Of a stretch of 64,000 nucleotides of DNA, positions 32,420 through 43,525 are shown in pieces. The notes below the pieces were generated by a model. That model saw only the letters and a program-made list of their open reading frames with translations, was not told the origin of the DNA and did no database searches. A program made the position numbers and the translations under genes. The stretch lies in the NCBI RefSeq assembly GCF_040412425.1, contig NC_089788.1, positions 61,773,720 through 61,837,719 of the forward strand. Reading direction: 5' to 3'. Source of the DNA: Macrobrachium rosenbergii (taxonomy: Eukaryota > Arthropoda > Malacostraca > Decapoda > Palaemonidae). How positions within the stretch are numbered: the stretch's first letter is position 1; each line of letters begins with the position of its first letter.

Positions 32420-33060
32420 TCACTCGATCTCCTCCCAAATTTGCCAGAACTGCTGAAGTCTGGCTCCTACTAGTGCATGGAGGACATGCAGATCACTTTT
32501 TAATTGAGGTTTGATAGCCCTGGAGACAAATCTTGCTTTGCCCCGGAAACTAGATCCTGTACGGGTGAGGGCCTGCCACAAATCAGGCCTATTTTGATTA
32601 ACTAGAGGGCGAGTTTGCGCTGGCAGAGAAGGTTGAGGAGCTTTTGGTTTCAAGAGGATTGCGCCAAAGGTCCTGTGTGGACTTCTGAGTAAGGGATTTG
32701 ACACCAGGGACAAGTTCTTGAGGGAAAAGGTACTTCTTATCCAGAGGTGCGAAAAGAAGAGCCGATCTTTGAGTCCTAGAAACTCCACTAGCGACTTAAG
32801 AGCACCAAAGTTGTCGCTATCTTAAGAACTCCTAACGTGAAGATGGAGGCTAACTCAGACGCACCGTCCTGAATCCCTTTATCTAAGCAGGACATAACAG
32901 AAGAGAAATCATCACCGCCCGGAAAGACCAAAGACTTTACCTTCCTACCCAAAGCGCCAATAGTCAGTCCATAAAACTGATGACTTCCAAAACTCGGAAA
33001 ACGTTCTTCAAAAAGGTGGTCCAACTCTGAAGGAGAGAAGAAAATCCGAGCCGAGTTCAT
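32420..33060 (-). pseudogene. Element F Gag-like C-terminal part
   Basis: Two open stretches. 32,788-33,060 (90 codons): PSELDHLFEERFPSFGSHQF, then SSVMSCLDKGIQDGASELAS, which aligns with A's EMDHLLKGLFKTLEVFNFLD and ILSCMDKAVRDGSDELASHF. 32,420-32,788 continues with FFSHLWIRSTFSLKNL. Conservation between two families that differ at the DNA level shows this helical block is an ancestral DIRS Gag domain. Confidence 0.72.
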
Positions 33061-34203
33061 CGCTAGAACGAGGTAGAATCAACGAGACTGGAGAAGTCTC
33101 CTGAGAGGAGGCAGAAGCTCCCAGAGAGAAAACTTCCCCAGTGTCAGCAAGTGTCAAGCCTTCGTCTTAGTAGAAAGCTTGGAAGGAGGGAAGCAGAAAG
33201 TGGTTTCCCTGATCACGCTTTGTCTTCCAACCAGGAGTTCATTTTCTTTAATGCCTTCTTAGCTGAAATAAAAGCACTAACTTCATAAAGGAAGAGGTAG
33301 GAGGCTTCAGGTCTCTTGCGTACTGAGAGAGGAAGCCGGGCAGGTGCAAAATCCTCAGGAAAATTATCAATAAAGAGATGAGAAACTTCTTATAATCCAG
33401 CCCTAGTCTGGTTTTTCTACAGGAAACTCTTCCACAACTTCTTCCTCAGACGAAATAGGAGAAAAACCTTCCGCTTGCACACACATCCTGTGAAGGAGGA
33501 GTAGGAGCCTGAATAAGAGCTTGAGGAGGCCTGAGCCTGAGTAGGCGCCACAAGAGGAGCCTGAACTGGCGCCACAAGAGGAGCCTGCGCCACAAGAGGA
33601 GCCTGAACTGGCGCCACAAAGGAGCCTGGGATGGCGCCTCACCTGGCGCTACCTGAGGCGCTGGAGCCTGAGAGAGCGCTAAATCTTGAGGGAGCGCCTG
33701 AGCCTGACTAGGCAGAGCCTGATCCTGAGCCTGAACCAAAGGAGGATCAAGAGACACAGATCGAGGAGGAGCTTTGTACTGGGCGCTCCGAGGCTCGAGA
33801 AAACTAAAGGAGGAGGCATCAAATACACTTCAGAAGGCTTTGCTGGAGAAGAACCAGGCCTTCGAGCCCGCCAGAATGCTTCCAATTTTTCTTGTGCATC
33901 GCTCAAGAAAGTCATGAGTAGACGAGGATCCAACTGGGGACGATGATCAGTAGAGCCAGGATCGTGATGAGGAAGAGGCGCAGAAGCCACAATGTTTTAC
34001 GTGAAACCAAAGGAGAAACACCGACACGCTGGGCAATACCGAATGGGAAGTCTTATACCTCTTGCGCATACATGAGCCTTGCGCCTGGGAAGATTCTTCT
34101 GATCGACGAAAATCTCTCCGGACTCTCCCAAAACAACAGGAAGGCTGTGATAATAAATGGCAAGTTCTTCTGAACCGCTGAAGGCGAAGATTCCTGGACC
34201 TCT
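33061..34203 (-). pseudogene. Element F Gag-like middle part with repeats
   Basis: Several overlapping open stretches. 33,679-33,990 is a Ser/Pro-rich frame with LLMTFLSDAQEKLEAFWRAR. 33,446-33,757 is rich in Gln, Ala and Pro and is built on short repeats. No fold recognised. It occupies the same place as the RS-rich middle of A. Confidence 0.55.
33490..33730. repeat. 18/24-bp minisatellite in element F Gag
   Basis: GGCGCCACAAGAGGAGCCTG and variants recur at 33,544, 33,568, about 33,586 and 33,610 (steps of 24, 18 and 24 bp). Looser GCGCC..CTGAGCCTGA repeats reach 33,730. All step sizes are multiples of three. In the minus frame this yields APLVAPVQAPLVAP-type sequence. Confidence 0.85.
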
Positions 34204-34964
34204 TCAATGGTCTAGACTCGTCGAAATCTCCAGCCTCTGCGGTGAATCACTGGAGCTTGAAGAAAGACACTTCCTGAGTCGCCTTTCCAACGGCGCTCTG
34301 AAACAGCCTGAGAAACAACAGGACTGTTCCAAAGGCGGCTGCTCGTGAGCAGACCCCACTCCCTCCCTTTGAACTTTCAGCATGTCTTCTCCCAGGAGCA
34401 GGGGAGCTTGACAGAGGCTTAGGTCTAGGAGAACAGTAGGCCGAGCAACCACCTCCTCCACCACACTAACACTTTGCACTGCACTTAAATTATTCACAAT
34501 ATCTTGGAAAGAATCCATACGCTCATGAAGGGATTTCACGTTAACGCCAATATCCTCCATGGCGCCCACAATAAGGTTAAATCTGGCGTCCATCTGGACT
34601 TGATACTCAGACACTGTAACGGGTTCAGGGATATCAGAGTCAGGAATAGGAATATTAGTAGCCACGGGGATATTAATAGAAGTTTCCTGCATAGCTAAGG
34701 GAGATTCCGTTTTCTGAGAGAGAGAAGAAGAACTTCTAGCTAAAGCTTTCCTGGCTCTATCTTTCTCAAGCTTCTTTACATACTTAGATAGAGCCTTCAA
34801 TCTTTTCAGTCATACTGACACATTCATCACACTTCCTCTCATATGAACATTCCTGACCTCTACAAGCCACAACAAATTGAATGAGGATCAAGACTAGCCT
34901 TGACCAACCTCGTCTTACAGCCTTTGCTGCATACCCTAAAGGTATAAGACCCAGAATCTGACAT
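34204..34964 (-). pseudogene. Element F Gag N terminus
   Basis: An ATG at 34,964 opens MSDSGSYTFRVCSKGCKTRL then VKASLDPHSIC. A frame break follows, and the chain resumes with LSKYVKKLEKDRARKALARS (34,204-34,800), equal to A's YDKYVRKLERDRLRRSSSRS. Then come an acidic linker and a coiled-coil-like helix (FNLIVGAMEDIGVNVKSLHE). The Cys-rich domain and the helix are the two features shared by all DIRS Gags in the window. Confidence 0.75.
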
Positions 34965-35113
34965 AATTATCAGAAAACCTGACTAAATAGGTGACAAATA
35001 ACTGGCAAAGCCGCTAACCAACAAGAGAGTACTTCACCAAGTGAAAACAGCCTCGATGTAGGCAGATACAATGAAATTTCGCTCAAAACCGACAACAATG
35101 TATGCGGCGTGAC

Positions 35114-35280
35114 AAAATTATTCTGAAGCATGTTGGAATAGTTCCTAGTACCCGACAGAGGCAGGTAAGGGCGATCACCCGATATTCGGACTGGCGCTGC
35201 CAAAAATTTTGAAATTTTGCCGTGACGTCAAAGACTAAAAGCTATATGTAACTAACAGGTAAGTTGTATGTGTTAAATTT
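35114..35280. repeat. Element F ITR (5' side)
   Basis: Partner of 28,880-29,047. It holds GCCGTGACGTCAAAG and the outer AGCTATATGTAACTAACAGGTAAGT. Confidence 0.92.
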
Positions 35281-36580
35281 TAAATTAATATATAAAAGAC
35301 TTTTGGCTATCAAAATCAAAGGCAGCACTATATCAATCATCAAGTTTGTCTTGTATGTAATTCCAATAATTAGACCTAAAAGCACACCACAAGTACCTCA
35401 CCTCTGCAAAAAGAAACAAATAGGTTGTAAAACCAGAATGTAAGTCAGTAATTGTTTGAAAATGCCTTTGTGACTTTATAAATATGAAAAAAGTTATCTG
35501 GCAAAACACTTAACTGTCATTATAAAGTATCCAAAACAATTTTGTGCAAATAGAACTAGAGTGGATTTACTGTTTATTTAGCATTAAATTAATCAGAAAA
35601 AATGCAAGAAAATTTTTACTAGCACTCTATCGCAGACTCAGAGAGCAAAGTAAGCTAGACCATTTTAAAGATTGCCAGTTCCAGACTTGTACAACCAGTT
35701 ACCACATCTGTCTCCTGTTACATTAACACTTAGTGCATAGAGGATTTCCAAAGCACAAACATTTCTTAAATTTCACTTTTACAGGTGCAGTCATTTGCCT
35801 TACACAGCCTTACAATCTGAATGGAAGCACTGAATCAACACTTTAAAAGTCAGTTTCAACCCATCTATCCAATCACAGTTGACAATGTGGCATATGTGCA
35901 TCTGTAGCTCGTGGTTGACTGAAAATCAATGTTTCTGATATTGTCAGCTACTTGTGATAAATCTTCAAACTATTTAACAAGTAACATTTTTGAATGTTTA
36001 AATATGATTTGTAGTGATTATATACCTATAAATGCACAAGAAAGACAAGCTTGTATCAGACAGTCTACTCATACACAAATGAACAATGGCTTTCAATAAC
36101 TGTTTTACCTCACTAGTATTACCCTCAGCTACACAAGACCAATACCATAAACTACTAAGATCACAAGATTTCCTTGTCATTCATAGGCCTATGCTACTGA
36201 TTCGCCAGATATTTAATTTTACTGGCCTTCTTTTAAGCACTTTCATTTTAAACCAGTCGAAATTACTTTCTTATTGTAGCCATTATTTGTGCTTTCTATT
36301 TTAGTGTCATTCCAATGCCTTTCGTTTACAAAAATGTCTAGGTTAGCCTTTTATGCTGCATATATATCATCAACACACAAAGTATGACAGGAATTCAATG
36401 AGATTTCAAACTTTCGCATGATAATTTACTTAGCGAAATACTCTTAAAATTTCCCAATCTCTGAGCTACTATACCAATTGGTAGTCTCAAGATAAAGATA
36501 TGTAAATATGCAAAGTATTCTGGAAAGACACCCATAATACCATTGCCATGCATTAACTGAAATTTCCTGCCTTACAGCCA
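35281..36580. other. AT-rich non-coding stretch
   Basis: Only short open frames (60-72 codons) without recognisable domains. No repeat structure seen. Confidence 0.5.
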
Positions 36581-36761
36581 GTGTTGCAGTGGCTGTTCCT
36601 TTCACCTACTTCAGACAGCCTCGTAGACAACAATATTTCATGCTGTTTCAAATATCACCCTACTCATGTAATTTACATGCAAGAAATTATCAAAATGCCT
36701 TTTATCCCCACTCACAAGCCAGATGTCTTTTTAGTTTACCTACAATGAAGATGAACTCAAT

Positions 36762-36985
36762 GAGGAAGAGGATAAGGAAGAACCTCAAGACTGCAACACT
36801 TCTTCCCTTTCCTATCTTGAGTATTGCTGGTCTTAAGAAGCCAAAGGTGTTGGCAAGGTTGGAACTGGAGACAGCCACTGAAGCAGCAAGAAAAGGGGCT
36901 TCCACTAATGGGAGGACCACTGTTGCAGGAGGATTCCCCTCCTTCACAGGAGCCAAGGAAGCAGCAGGAGTCACAGAAGCAGCAG
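36762..36985. repeat. Direct repeat, copy 1 (1,002-bp offset)
   Basis: GAGGAAGAGGATAAGGAAGA.. to ..AGCAGCAGGAGTCACA is repeated at 37,764-37,986 at about 90 percent identity. The block contains TATCTTGAGTATTGCTGGTC and CACTGTTGCAGGAG. The interval between the copies is single-copy. Confidence 0.92.
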
Positions 36986-37763
36986 ATCAGTGCTCACTTG
37001 GCCAAAGACATCTCAAGCAAGCTGGGATCAAGACAATCTGACTGATGGGCTTGCTTCAGGAGTGCACCCATGGGTGTGCACAAATAATGAGACCATGGCC
37101 AGGAGTGGAGCCATGGAGGCCTCACAAGATTATTACACTCACAAATGAGTAACATAGTCTCTCAAGAAACAACATGAGACCTGACAAAGTCACCATCCAA
37201 ACACAATTCAGATCTGGAATCTATCAACCTAGCACCTTTCCTATACTCATTAGTGGCCAAGCTAGTAGAATCGACATGAGAACGAGCAAGCACACTGATT
37301 CGTAAGCACTTGGTAAACAATGTGCACAAGAGGTTAACTGCTTGGAAGAGACCTGTCTCTAGAGCACAAGTGCTTGGCATGCTCATGATCCAGAAGTCGT
37401 CATACAGGCATAAGGGGAGGAGTTGTCCTGAGCGGCCACACATGCTCAGTCCTGCGGCTGAGCACACACAGAGTGAATGGGACAAGCTGATTCAGAGACA
37501 GATGATCCCAAAATGCAATGCGCAGGAGAGTTGAGAGCAATCCTCTTGTCTAAGTGGGCTGGTGCAGGGTGGCCAATACCTGTCCTGCTAGGCTAGATAA
37601 CAAACCATAGGTGACTGTAAGCCCCCACTTCCTTCAAAAATGGAAAACGCTCACATGAAGTGTGACAGGACTTTTTACAAGAGGCCTTAGAGTTCCCCTT
37701 CCTCCTCCTACTGGGGGGGGGAAAGGAGGACAAGACAAGGAGGAGGAGGATGAGCTCTACAAG

Positions 37764-37986
37764 GAGGAAGAGGATAAGGAAGAACATCAAGACTGCAACA
37801 CTTCTTCTCTTTCCTATCTTGAGTATTGCTGGTCTTAAGATACTAAAGGGTTGGCAAGGTTGGAATTGGAAACAGCTACTGAAGTAGCAAGAAAAGGGGG
37901 TTCCACTAATGGGAGGGCCACTGTTGCAGGAGAATTCCTCTTCTTTACAGGAGCCAAGGAAGCAGCAGGAGTCACATAAGCAGTAG
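37764..37986. repeat. Direct repeat, copy 2
   Basis: Second copy of the block at 36,762. A run of eight G (CTGGGGGGGG, near 37,714) and GA-rich low-complexity sequence precede it. Confidence 0.92.
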
Positions 37987-38279
37987 AGGGAGAAGCAGAG
38001 CTCCTTCTCTATAGCAGCCAAGTTGTCAAAGAAAGCTGAGAGAGATGGACTACCAATTTATGTTCAGGATAGGACATATCTCTGGCAGGTACTCTAATAA
38101 CTTCTTCCTAGTACCTGAAGAATCAATTAACAAGGAGGGAGAGAGAGAGGTGCCAGTCATTGCCTGCCTCTCAGGGGGACAGGCTTCAACTCCAGTATCA
38201 TCTCTTGATGAGAGTGAGTAGCAGTACTGTACTCCTTCACCTCTCGAGCATCAGTGTTCTCAGGAGGTAGAGGCATTCG

Positions 38280-38534
38280 ATGGGATCATCAAAGGAATAT
38301 GCCACCCTGATGAGGCCAGCGAATACCTCTTGTACTTCCTCCTCTTCCTACCAAACTTCTCCCATACAGGAAAGGCAGTGCACTCCTTGCAGGGGGAGAA
38401 ACAGTTGCCACGTTAATTGTAGGGGACATGAAAGCTCCCACAAGAATGCCCACATCCTTCACAACAGCACTGATAATGTTTTTTCTCCACCACAAGAATG
38501 CAGAAATACATATAAAGAGCAATCTACAACATAA
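38280..38534 (-). pseudogene. Fragment G Gag Cys-rich remnant
   Basis: Read on the minus strand near 38,330-38,410, the DNA gives CFSPCKECTAFPVWEKFGRK followed by RRKYKRY. This aligns with element B's CIECCSWSPVQWAKF and RRQYKKK. The upstream DPH..C..C half is degraded and carries a stop. Confidence 0.55.
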
Positions 38535-38760
38535 AAACGAACAATGAAAATACAAAATACTCAAGGATTTGATAAGCAAATAAGAGGGAGTGAAGCAAGA
38601 AGTGCTCTTCAAGAAGGCTCTAGATAAATGATCATGTTACCAAGTTCTACAACCATTACAGATATACTGAAGATATTCCTATACATTAGGCGAAGGTTTG
38701 CATTTTGTAAGAACAAATACAAATACACAAACCTCAATTCTTTAAGAGCAAAACTTACAT

Positions 38761-39470
38761 AAAAATGATTTACAGCTCAAACTATTTCGGTAATACAATT
38801 TCCTTCAAGTGCTATGAAAAATGCCGTCTCTATAAATGAATAAAAGAATGAACCACAAATAGTAATATATAACCTCTGAAAATAAATGGATCCTCATTTC
38901 AAACCCAAACAATTGAAAATGGTACCACTTACATCTATAGACATAACAAATCGACATGCATGAATCATGCTGGCTAGATTAACAATCACCTCTTGCTACC
39001 ATCCATGCCTGGAAAGAGAGGAAGCGTGTTAAAATTAATGTTATCAGCCATGTTACAGTATAATGCAAAAATGATATGGGATCTCTGTGTTACACCAATG
39101 TTCATGGACCCCATGTCAATATTAGCAACTCAAAGTCAATGTTTTTTAACAAAATTAGTATTACTAATTTCATTTAATGCTGATCATGAAAGATATAGTA
39201 GTAAAATAATGCAAGATATTTTTATTGCGTTCTCATGAACTGATCATCATATGAGGCGCCAAGAAGGAGAATGTCAAAATGCCACAAATCAAAACACGCT
39301 ACAAAACACATTTAAAGTTTTTCTATTTTTTAACTGTAGAAATTTTAATTTTTAACTTAGAGACAACTTTTCTATGCCAAATTGAAGCTTGAAGTATCCT
39401 TATAATGACTGTCATAAAAATAATTAATAAACTGCATAAGTTTATTATCAACTAGTGAATATTTACAATT
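38761..39470. other. Non-coding stretch
   Basis: An 81-codon open frame at 38,993-39,238 on the plus strand has no recognisable domain. Nothing else seen. Confidence 0.45.
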
Positions 39471-39471
39471 A

Positions 39472-39845
39472 CAGTAAACCCCCCGTATTCGTGGGGGATG
39501 CATACCGCAACCCCCCCACGAATAGCTAAAATCCAAGAATACTTAGAACACCTCTAAAAACACTTAGAACTGCCTATTTTGATAGTTTAAACACAAAAAA
39601 AACTCTAAAAATGCTTATACCTGAGTATTTTAATAGTTTTATCACAAAAAGTGCATTTAGTCATGAAAATTATATGAAAATATAATTATATGAATATTTC
39701 TCGGTGAAAAATACTGTGAATGGGCGAATTTTCCGTGAATAATGGGTACATACGTTCCAAAGAGAAATCCGAAAATACTTAAGTCCAAAAATAGTGAGAC
39801 CACGAATAGTGAGACCACGAATAGTGAGACCGAGAACGTTTACTG
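39472..39845. mobile_element. Pogo/Tigger-like MITE with TA target-site duplication
   Basis: Starts CAGTAAACCCCCCGTATTCG and ends GAACGTTTACTG. The terminal CAGTAAAC and GTTTACTG are inverted, and the element is flanked by TA on both sides (39,470-39,471 and 39,846-39,847), the Tc1/mariner superfamily target. Length 374 bp with no coding capacity, so non-autonomous. Words such as GTATTCGTGGGGGATGCATA and TCCGTGAATAATGGGTAC are typical of Tigger-like MITEs. Near the right end AATAGTGAGACCACG is tandemly repeated (15-bp unit, three copies). Confidence 0.85.
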
Positions 39846-39847
39846 TA

Positions 39848-42189
39848 ACTAGTTTTATGCTGTTTACCAGTTTTTTATTTTTAATAAATATTTTCTATAA
39901 AATTCAATCTATATAATTGTAACTGCTAACAAATTACTTATTATTAAGAAAACAAAAATATTAAAGTGTCTACACATTAAAATATTCCTCCAAACATGCT
40001 TCTAATAACAATTCAAAAGTGCACAATTAAAAAATAACTTTTGAATAACAATTTTTAAACTGCAATTAGATGAATACTTGGTGAAATTTTTTAATGAATA
40101 GACACTTTAAAGTTTTAAATTATTAATAACAATAAGTAAATTCTAATTGTCACCCACGATATAGAATGAGTCCAAATAATTATAATAATTAAATAATTAC
40201 AGAAATTTAAATTACCAAAACATTTTAATGTTCATTATTCACTGATAGTTATCAAAAATCAAAAATTATGAAGCATTACTTTATTTATTATGACAGTTGT
40301 AAAGAGGGTACTTCTAGCTTCAATTTTGTTAAAAAAAAAATTTTCTCTAAATAGAAAAATATAGTCTACCGTTAAAAAAATTAAACACGTTTTCTGGCGT
40401 ATGTAAATTTCTTCCAGTTTTCTTTATTATTGATTGCTTCTTTTATTTAAATTACTATTTGTAATAATTAGTGCGGTATTTAAGGAATTTTATGTATTAT
40501 AAAAATAAGTGGAAGAATATTACTCATAATAAGTTAAAAAACAAACCCTCCACAACTCACACCTCCCACTCAGTACTGTAGTGGAGTAGCGACGGCCTCC
40601 AACTAAAGCAACCCAAGACATGACCACGTCACACTGCATTGGAATTTTACCATTGTGTTTGTGGCAGAAATGACTAGGGTTAGAGTTGGCAAACTTACAA
40701 ACAAGGACCGGGACATGAAAATATAGGTACTGTATTGAACCACGTTTTTATGCAATAATATGATTTTTGGCCATATGTGGCACTTCGACGTTCTCCTTCT
40801 TGACGCCTCATTTAAAAAAATAATCTCTTGCTTCATGCAGAACACTTAATCAGCTGCTACAGAATGGCTGGAAAACTTTTTCTCTCTACTGCATTCAATG
40901 AGTTAAAAATCTTCCTTAAGTAAGAATTGGGTCATTTACAACATGTACTGTACTACATTTTACTTCGTTAGATGGCCTAAAATTTCTATTAATTCTCATC
41001 ATGCCACAAACAGCAAGCCTATCATAAAACTGTATGGTGTGTTATGTAAGGCCATGGAACTGACAGCAGAAGTACTTTAGGGGTGCAAGCATGCTACCTT
41101 AAGCAAATAATAATAGAGCAATGGCAATGACCAGTGACTCCTACATTTGGTTTGGTAAGTTTAAGTTATGAAGTGATGATTTAGACCATACCTTAGTACC
41201 ACATACCCAAGTTTCCCAATTACTATGTGTCTGACAAAATCTGCAATCTAAATTATGCAATATTTTCCTGAATCTCCTAACTACTAAAAAAAATGTCTTT
41301 AACAACTGCAAAGGAACTATTATTCAAGTTTCTATGGAAATTACATCAATTAGCAACACTACACTAGCAATGAATATACCTGCAAACAAGATGATCATAT
41401 TCATTTCCATGATGAACAGCAACAAACATGACTAACTATTAGTGCACTATATTTTCTTGAATTTTTCCACTTGATTTGCAAGCACAAATATGTAACTGAT
41501 CCTTTCATAAACACTTTCTCTGGCCAACCTTCATTAAATTTGTATTAACCTTAACCAAAGATCTTGTCACACAAACATGCCTGTAACTAACTAAAACATT
41601 TGTCTGATTGTTTCCATTTGCTGCATGAAAAAGGATGTCACAGTTAACTCCAAATTTAAGTCAGAATCCCACAAGAAGAATTAATCCCTAAAATCAACTC
41701 GGGGTAATACTTTATTAAACCATTTTTACATGGCTTGGGATATTCAGTTGGTTATTGCCTTATAAAGATCAGTGACAAATAATAATACATTCTGTCTACT
41801 TCAAAGATGCTTTGCTAAAATGGCTTTAATCTATGAAAAGCTTAGGCCCCATCACTTTTTGACATTGCAGCTCTTGTGCCTACAGAAGAACAGACAGCAA
41901 ACATAACTCATCATTTTCTTAGCAAAGACAGCCATATACAGTGTGTAGTAGTGGAATAAGGATGCTTGGCCAAAATTTACACTTTAAAAGACATCATAGT
42001 TTTAAAAAACTTTCACCGACTAATATGTACAAGCAATATGAGTGACTCTTGAATACTTGAAGATGGTTTCCACAGACATGACCAATATGATAATGATGAT
42101 TATACTCATAGCATTAACAAATATGAAAAGTGATAATTTTGGAAAAGTGTCCTATTTTTATTGTATGCATTTCCCATAAGGTGCTTTTA
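39848..42189. other. AT-rich non-coding stretch
   Basis: Very A+T-rich to about 40,550, then ordinary non-coding sequence. The longest open frame is 80 codons (40,603-40,845, minus) without a domain. No gene seen. Confidence 0.5.
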
Positions 42190-43390
42190 TAGGTGCAACT
42201 AAATGAAATTTCTAGCCAGCAAGCAACTCCAAGGTCTGGTGTTACCTCAACACATGTGGCTGCTGGAGCAATATGACACCTCAACAAGAAGGTCCAGCAA
42301 ACTGGAATATCACTCAGCTTGGGACCAACAAGGAGCCACTTGTGTCATCATGAGACTGGGAGTGACACTGTAACAAGGGAAAGTTGTACACATCAAGGTT
42401 GTGCCAAGGACGCTGGAAGGCATCTTCAAATGCAATCCCTGGGTCCAGCACTGGAGAGTAGAGCACCTGGAGTTTTCTGTTTAGCTGTAAGGATAATAGG
42501 TTAACCATCATGTACACCCAGCAGCCTTTCTGTTAAGTGCAGCTAAAGGGACCATTCCATCTCTACAACCTGCCCATTGCAAATCAGCTGGTCCAATACA
42601 TTCTGACAGCCCTGGATATATCCAGCCAACAGCTTGAAAATACAGCAAACAATCCACTCTTGTATCTACATTACCAACCCTTGTTTGTTGGCATATGACA
42701 CTTTGGTCATGTTGCTGCTAATAAATTCAACCCAGATATAAATCAACAGATCCCAAAATGCTTGCAGAACCAGTAATGGCATACCCATTTCAAGACCAAT
42801 AGTAGAGATGATAATTCTCTTGAGTCCACATACCCAATACAAATGATCATTCAGGTATGTCTTCCACCCCTCCTTTGATGAATCTCTGGATGGGGGAAGG
42901 GGGATTCAGCAGAATCCCCGTGGTGAGGTTCAAGTTATCCAAGAACCATGACCATGCAAAATCTTTGTTTACTTCCCAGAAGAGTAGCACAGGGAAATAC
43001 CAAAGGACTGGAGCAAATGACCAGTTCTGCTTCAGATATCACTCATGCAAGCACAAGTAAACCTACCCACAAGCCACAAGTTCCTGCATGGACAAAAAGA
43101 GACCAAGAATGATTTACCAAAGCTGAGCCCATTCCTTCTTTAGTGATAAGGACTGCACTAACACCTCCCTATGAATGCTGATCTGGGAGTCTACAGGGCA
43201 GACCGCCACTGCTAACCTATGTTGATCAACATGCCCAGGTATTTCACATCCTGTTTGGGCAAAAGATCTGACTTCTTCCAGTTTATTGTGATCGCCAGAT
43301 TTCTACAAAGTGAAAAAGCCACTCTCAATCTTGGAAAACTTGTGCCTTGGAGGAAACCAGGATCAATCAGTCTTCAAAATACTACACTCT
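42190..43390 (-). mobile_element. DIRS-like fragment H (methyltransferase, RNase H, RT thumb)
   Basis: Minus-strand remnant. 42,314-42,517 encodes LQLNRKLQVLYSPVLDPGIA, EDAFQRPWHNLDVYNFPLLQ, the DAM-like region of DIRS (compare A: NNRLPLYCSPVLDPGA, IDALLWDWSRLDLYAFPPF). RNase H and RT thumb follow up to about 43,330 in mixed frames. At about 43,350 the minus strand reads a degraded YxDD-type box (YFED) before the homology stops. The missing RT palm is found at 45,820-46,150. Confidence 0.7.
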
Positions 43391-43403
43391 AACAGTACCC
43401 AGC

Positions 43404-43525
43404 AACTGCCATCTGGACAGCTGCTAAAAGACAACTGCCCCCTGGAAAGCTGCCAATGGACAACTTCCACCCTGGAAAACTGCCATCCAGGACAAATGCT
43501 ACCAGGACAACTACCACCCTAGACA
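43404..43525. repeat. 29-bp minisatellite, about four copies
   Basis: AACTGCCATCTGGACAGCTG-type unit, period about 29-30 bp, with CTGGA.A.CTGCCA recurring. It begins right after the RT thumb of fragment H, a position similar to the foreign repeat segment in element D's RT. Confidence 0.8.

Larger units (their letters stand above)
28861..35280 (-). mobile_element. DIRS-like retrotransposon F, both ends present
   Basis: A 6.4-kb minus-strand element with ITRs at 28,880-29,047 and 35,114-35,280 and an ICR near 29,088-29,172. Gene order leftward from 34,964: Gag, RT, RNase H, methyltransferase-like, YR. The ends share TGACGTCA/GCCGTGACG, CAGGTAAGT and AGCTATAT wording with D. Frameshifts and stops occur in all genes. 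The 5' outer end differs in a few positions from its ICR copy (AGGTAAGTTGTATG against AGGTTGAAG), so divergence since insertion is appreciable. Confidence 0.92.
36580..38760 (-). mobile_element. DIRS-like fragment G (Gag and 5' end)
   Basis: Eroded 5' portion of a B-like element. The right edge 38,690-38,745 (GTAAGAACAAATACAAATAC, ACAAACCTCAATTCTTTAAG) resembles the outer end and ICR wording of element B (AAAATACAAATTAC, ACAAACCTGAGG, CCTTTAC). A Cys-rich Gag remnant at 38,330-38,450 and a duplicated low-complexity Gag-like block further left fit minus-strand orientation. No RT or YR remains. Confidence 0.55.
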
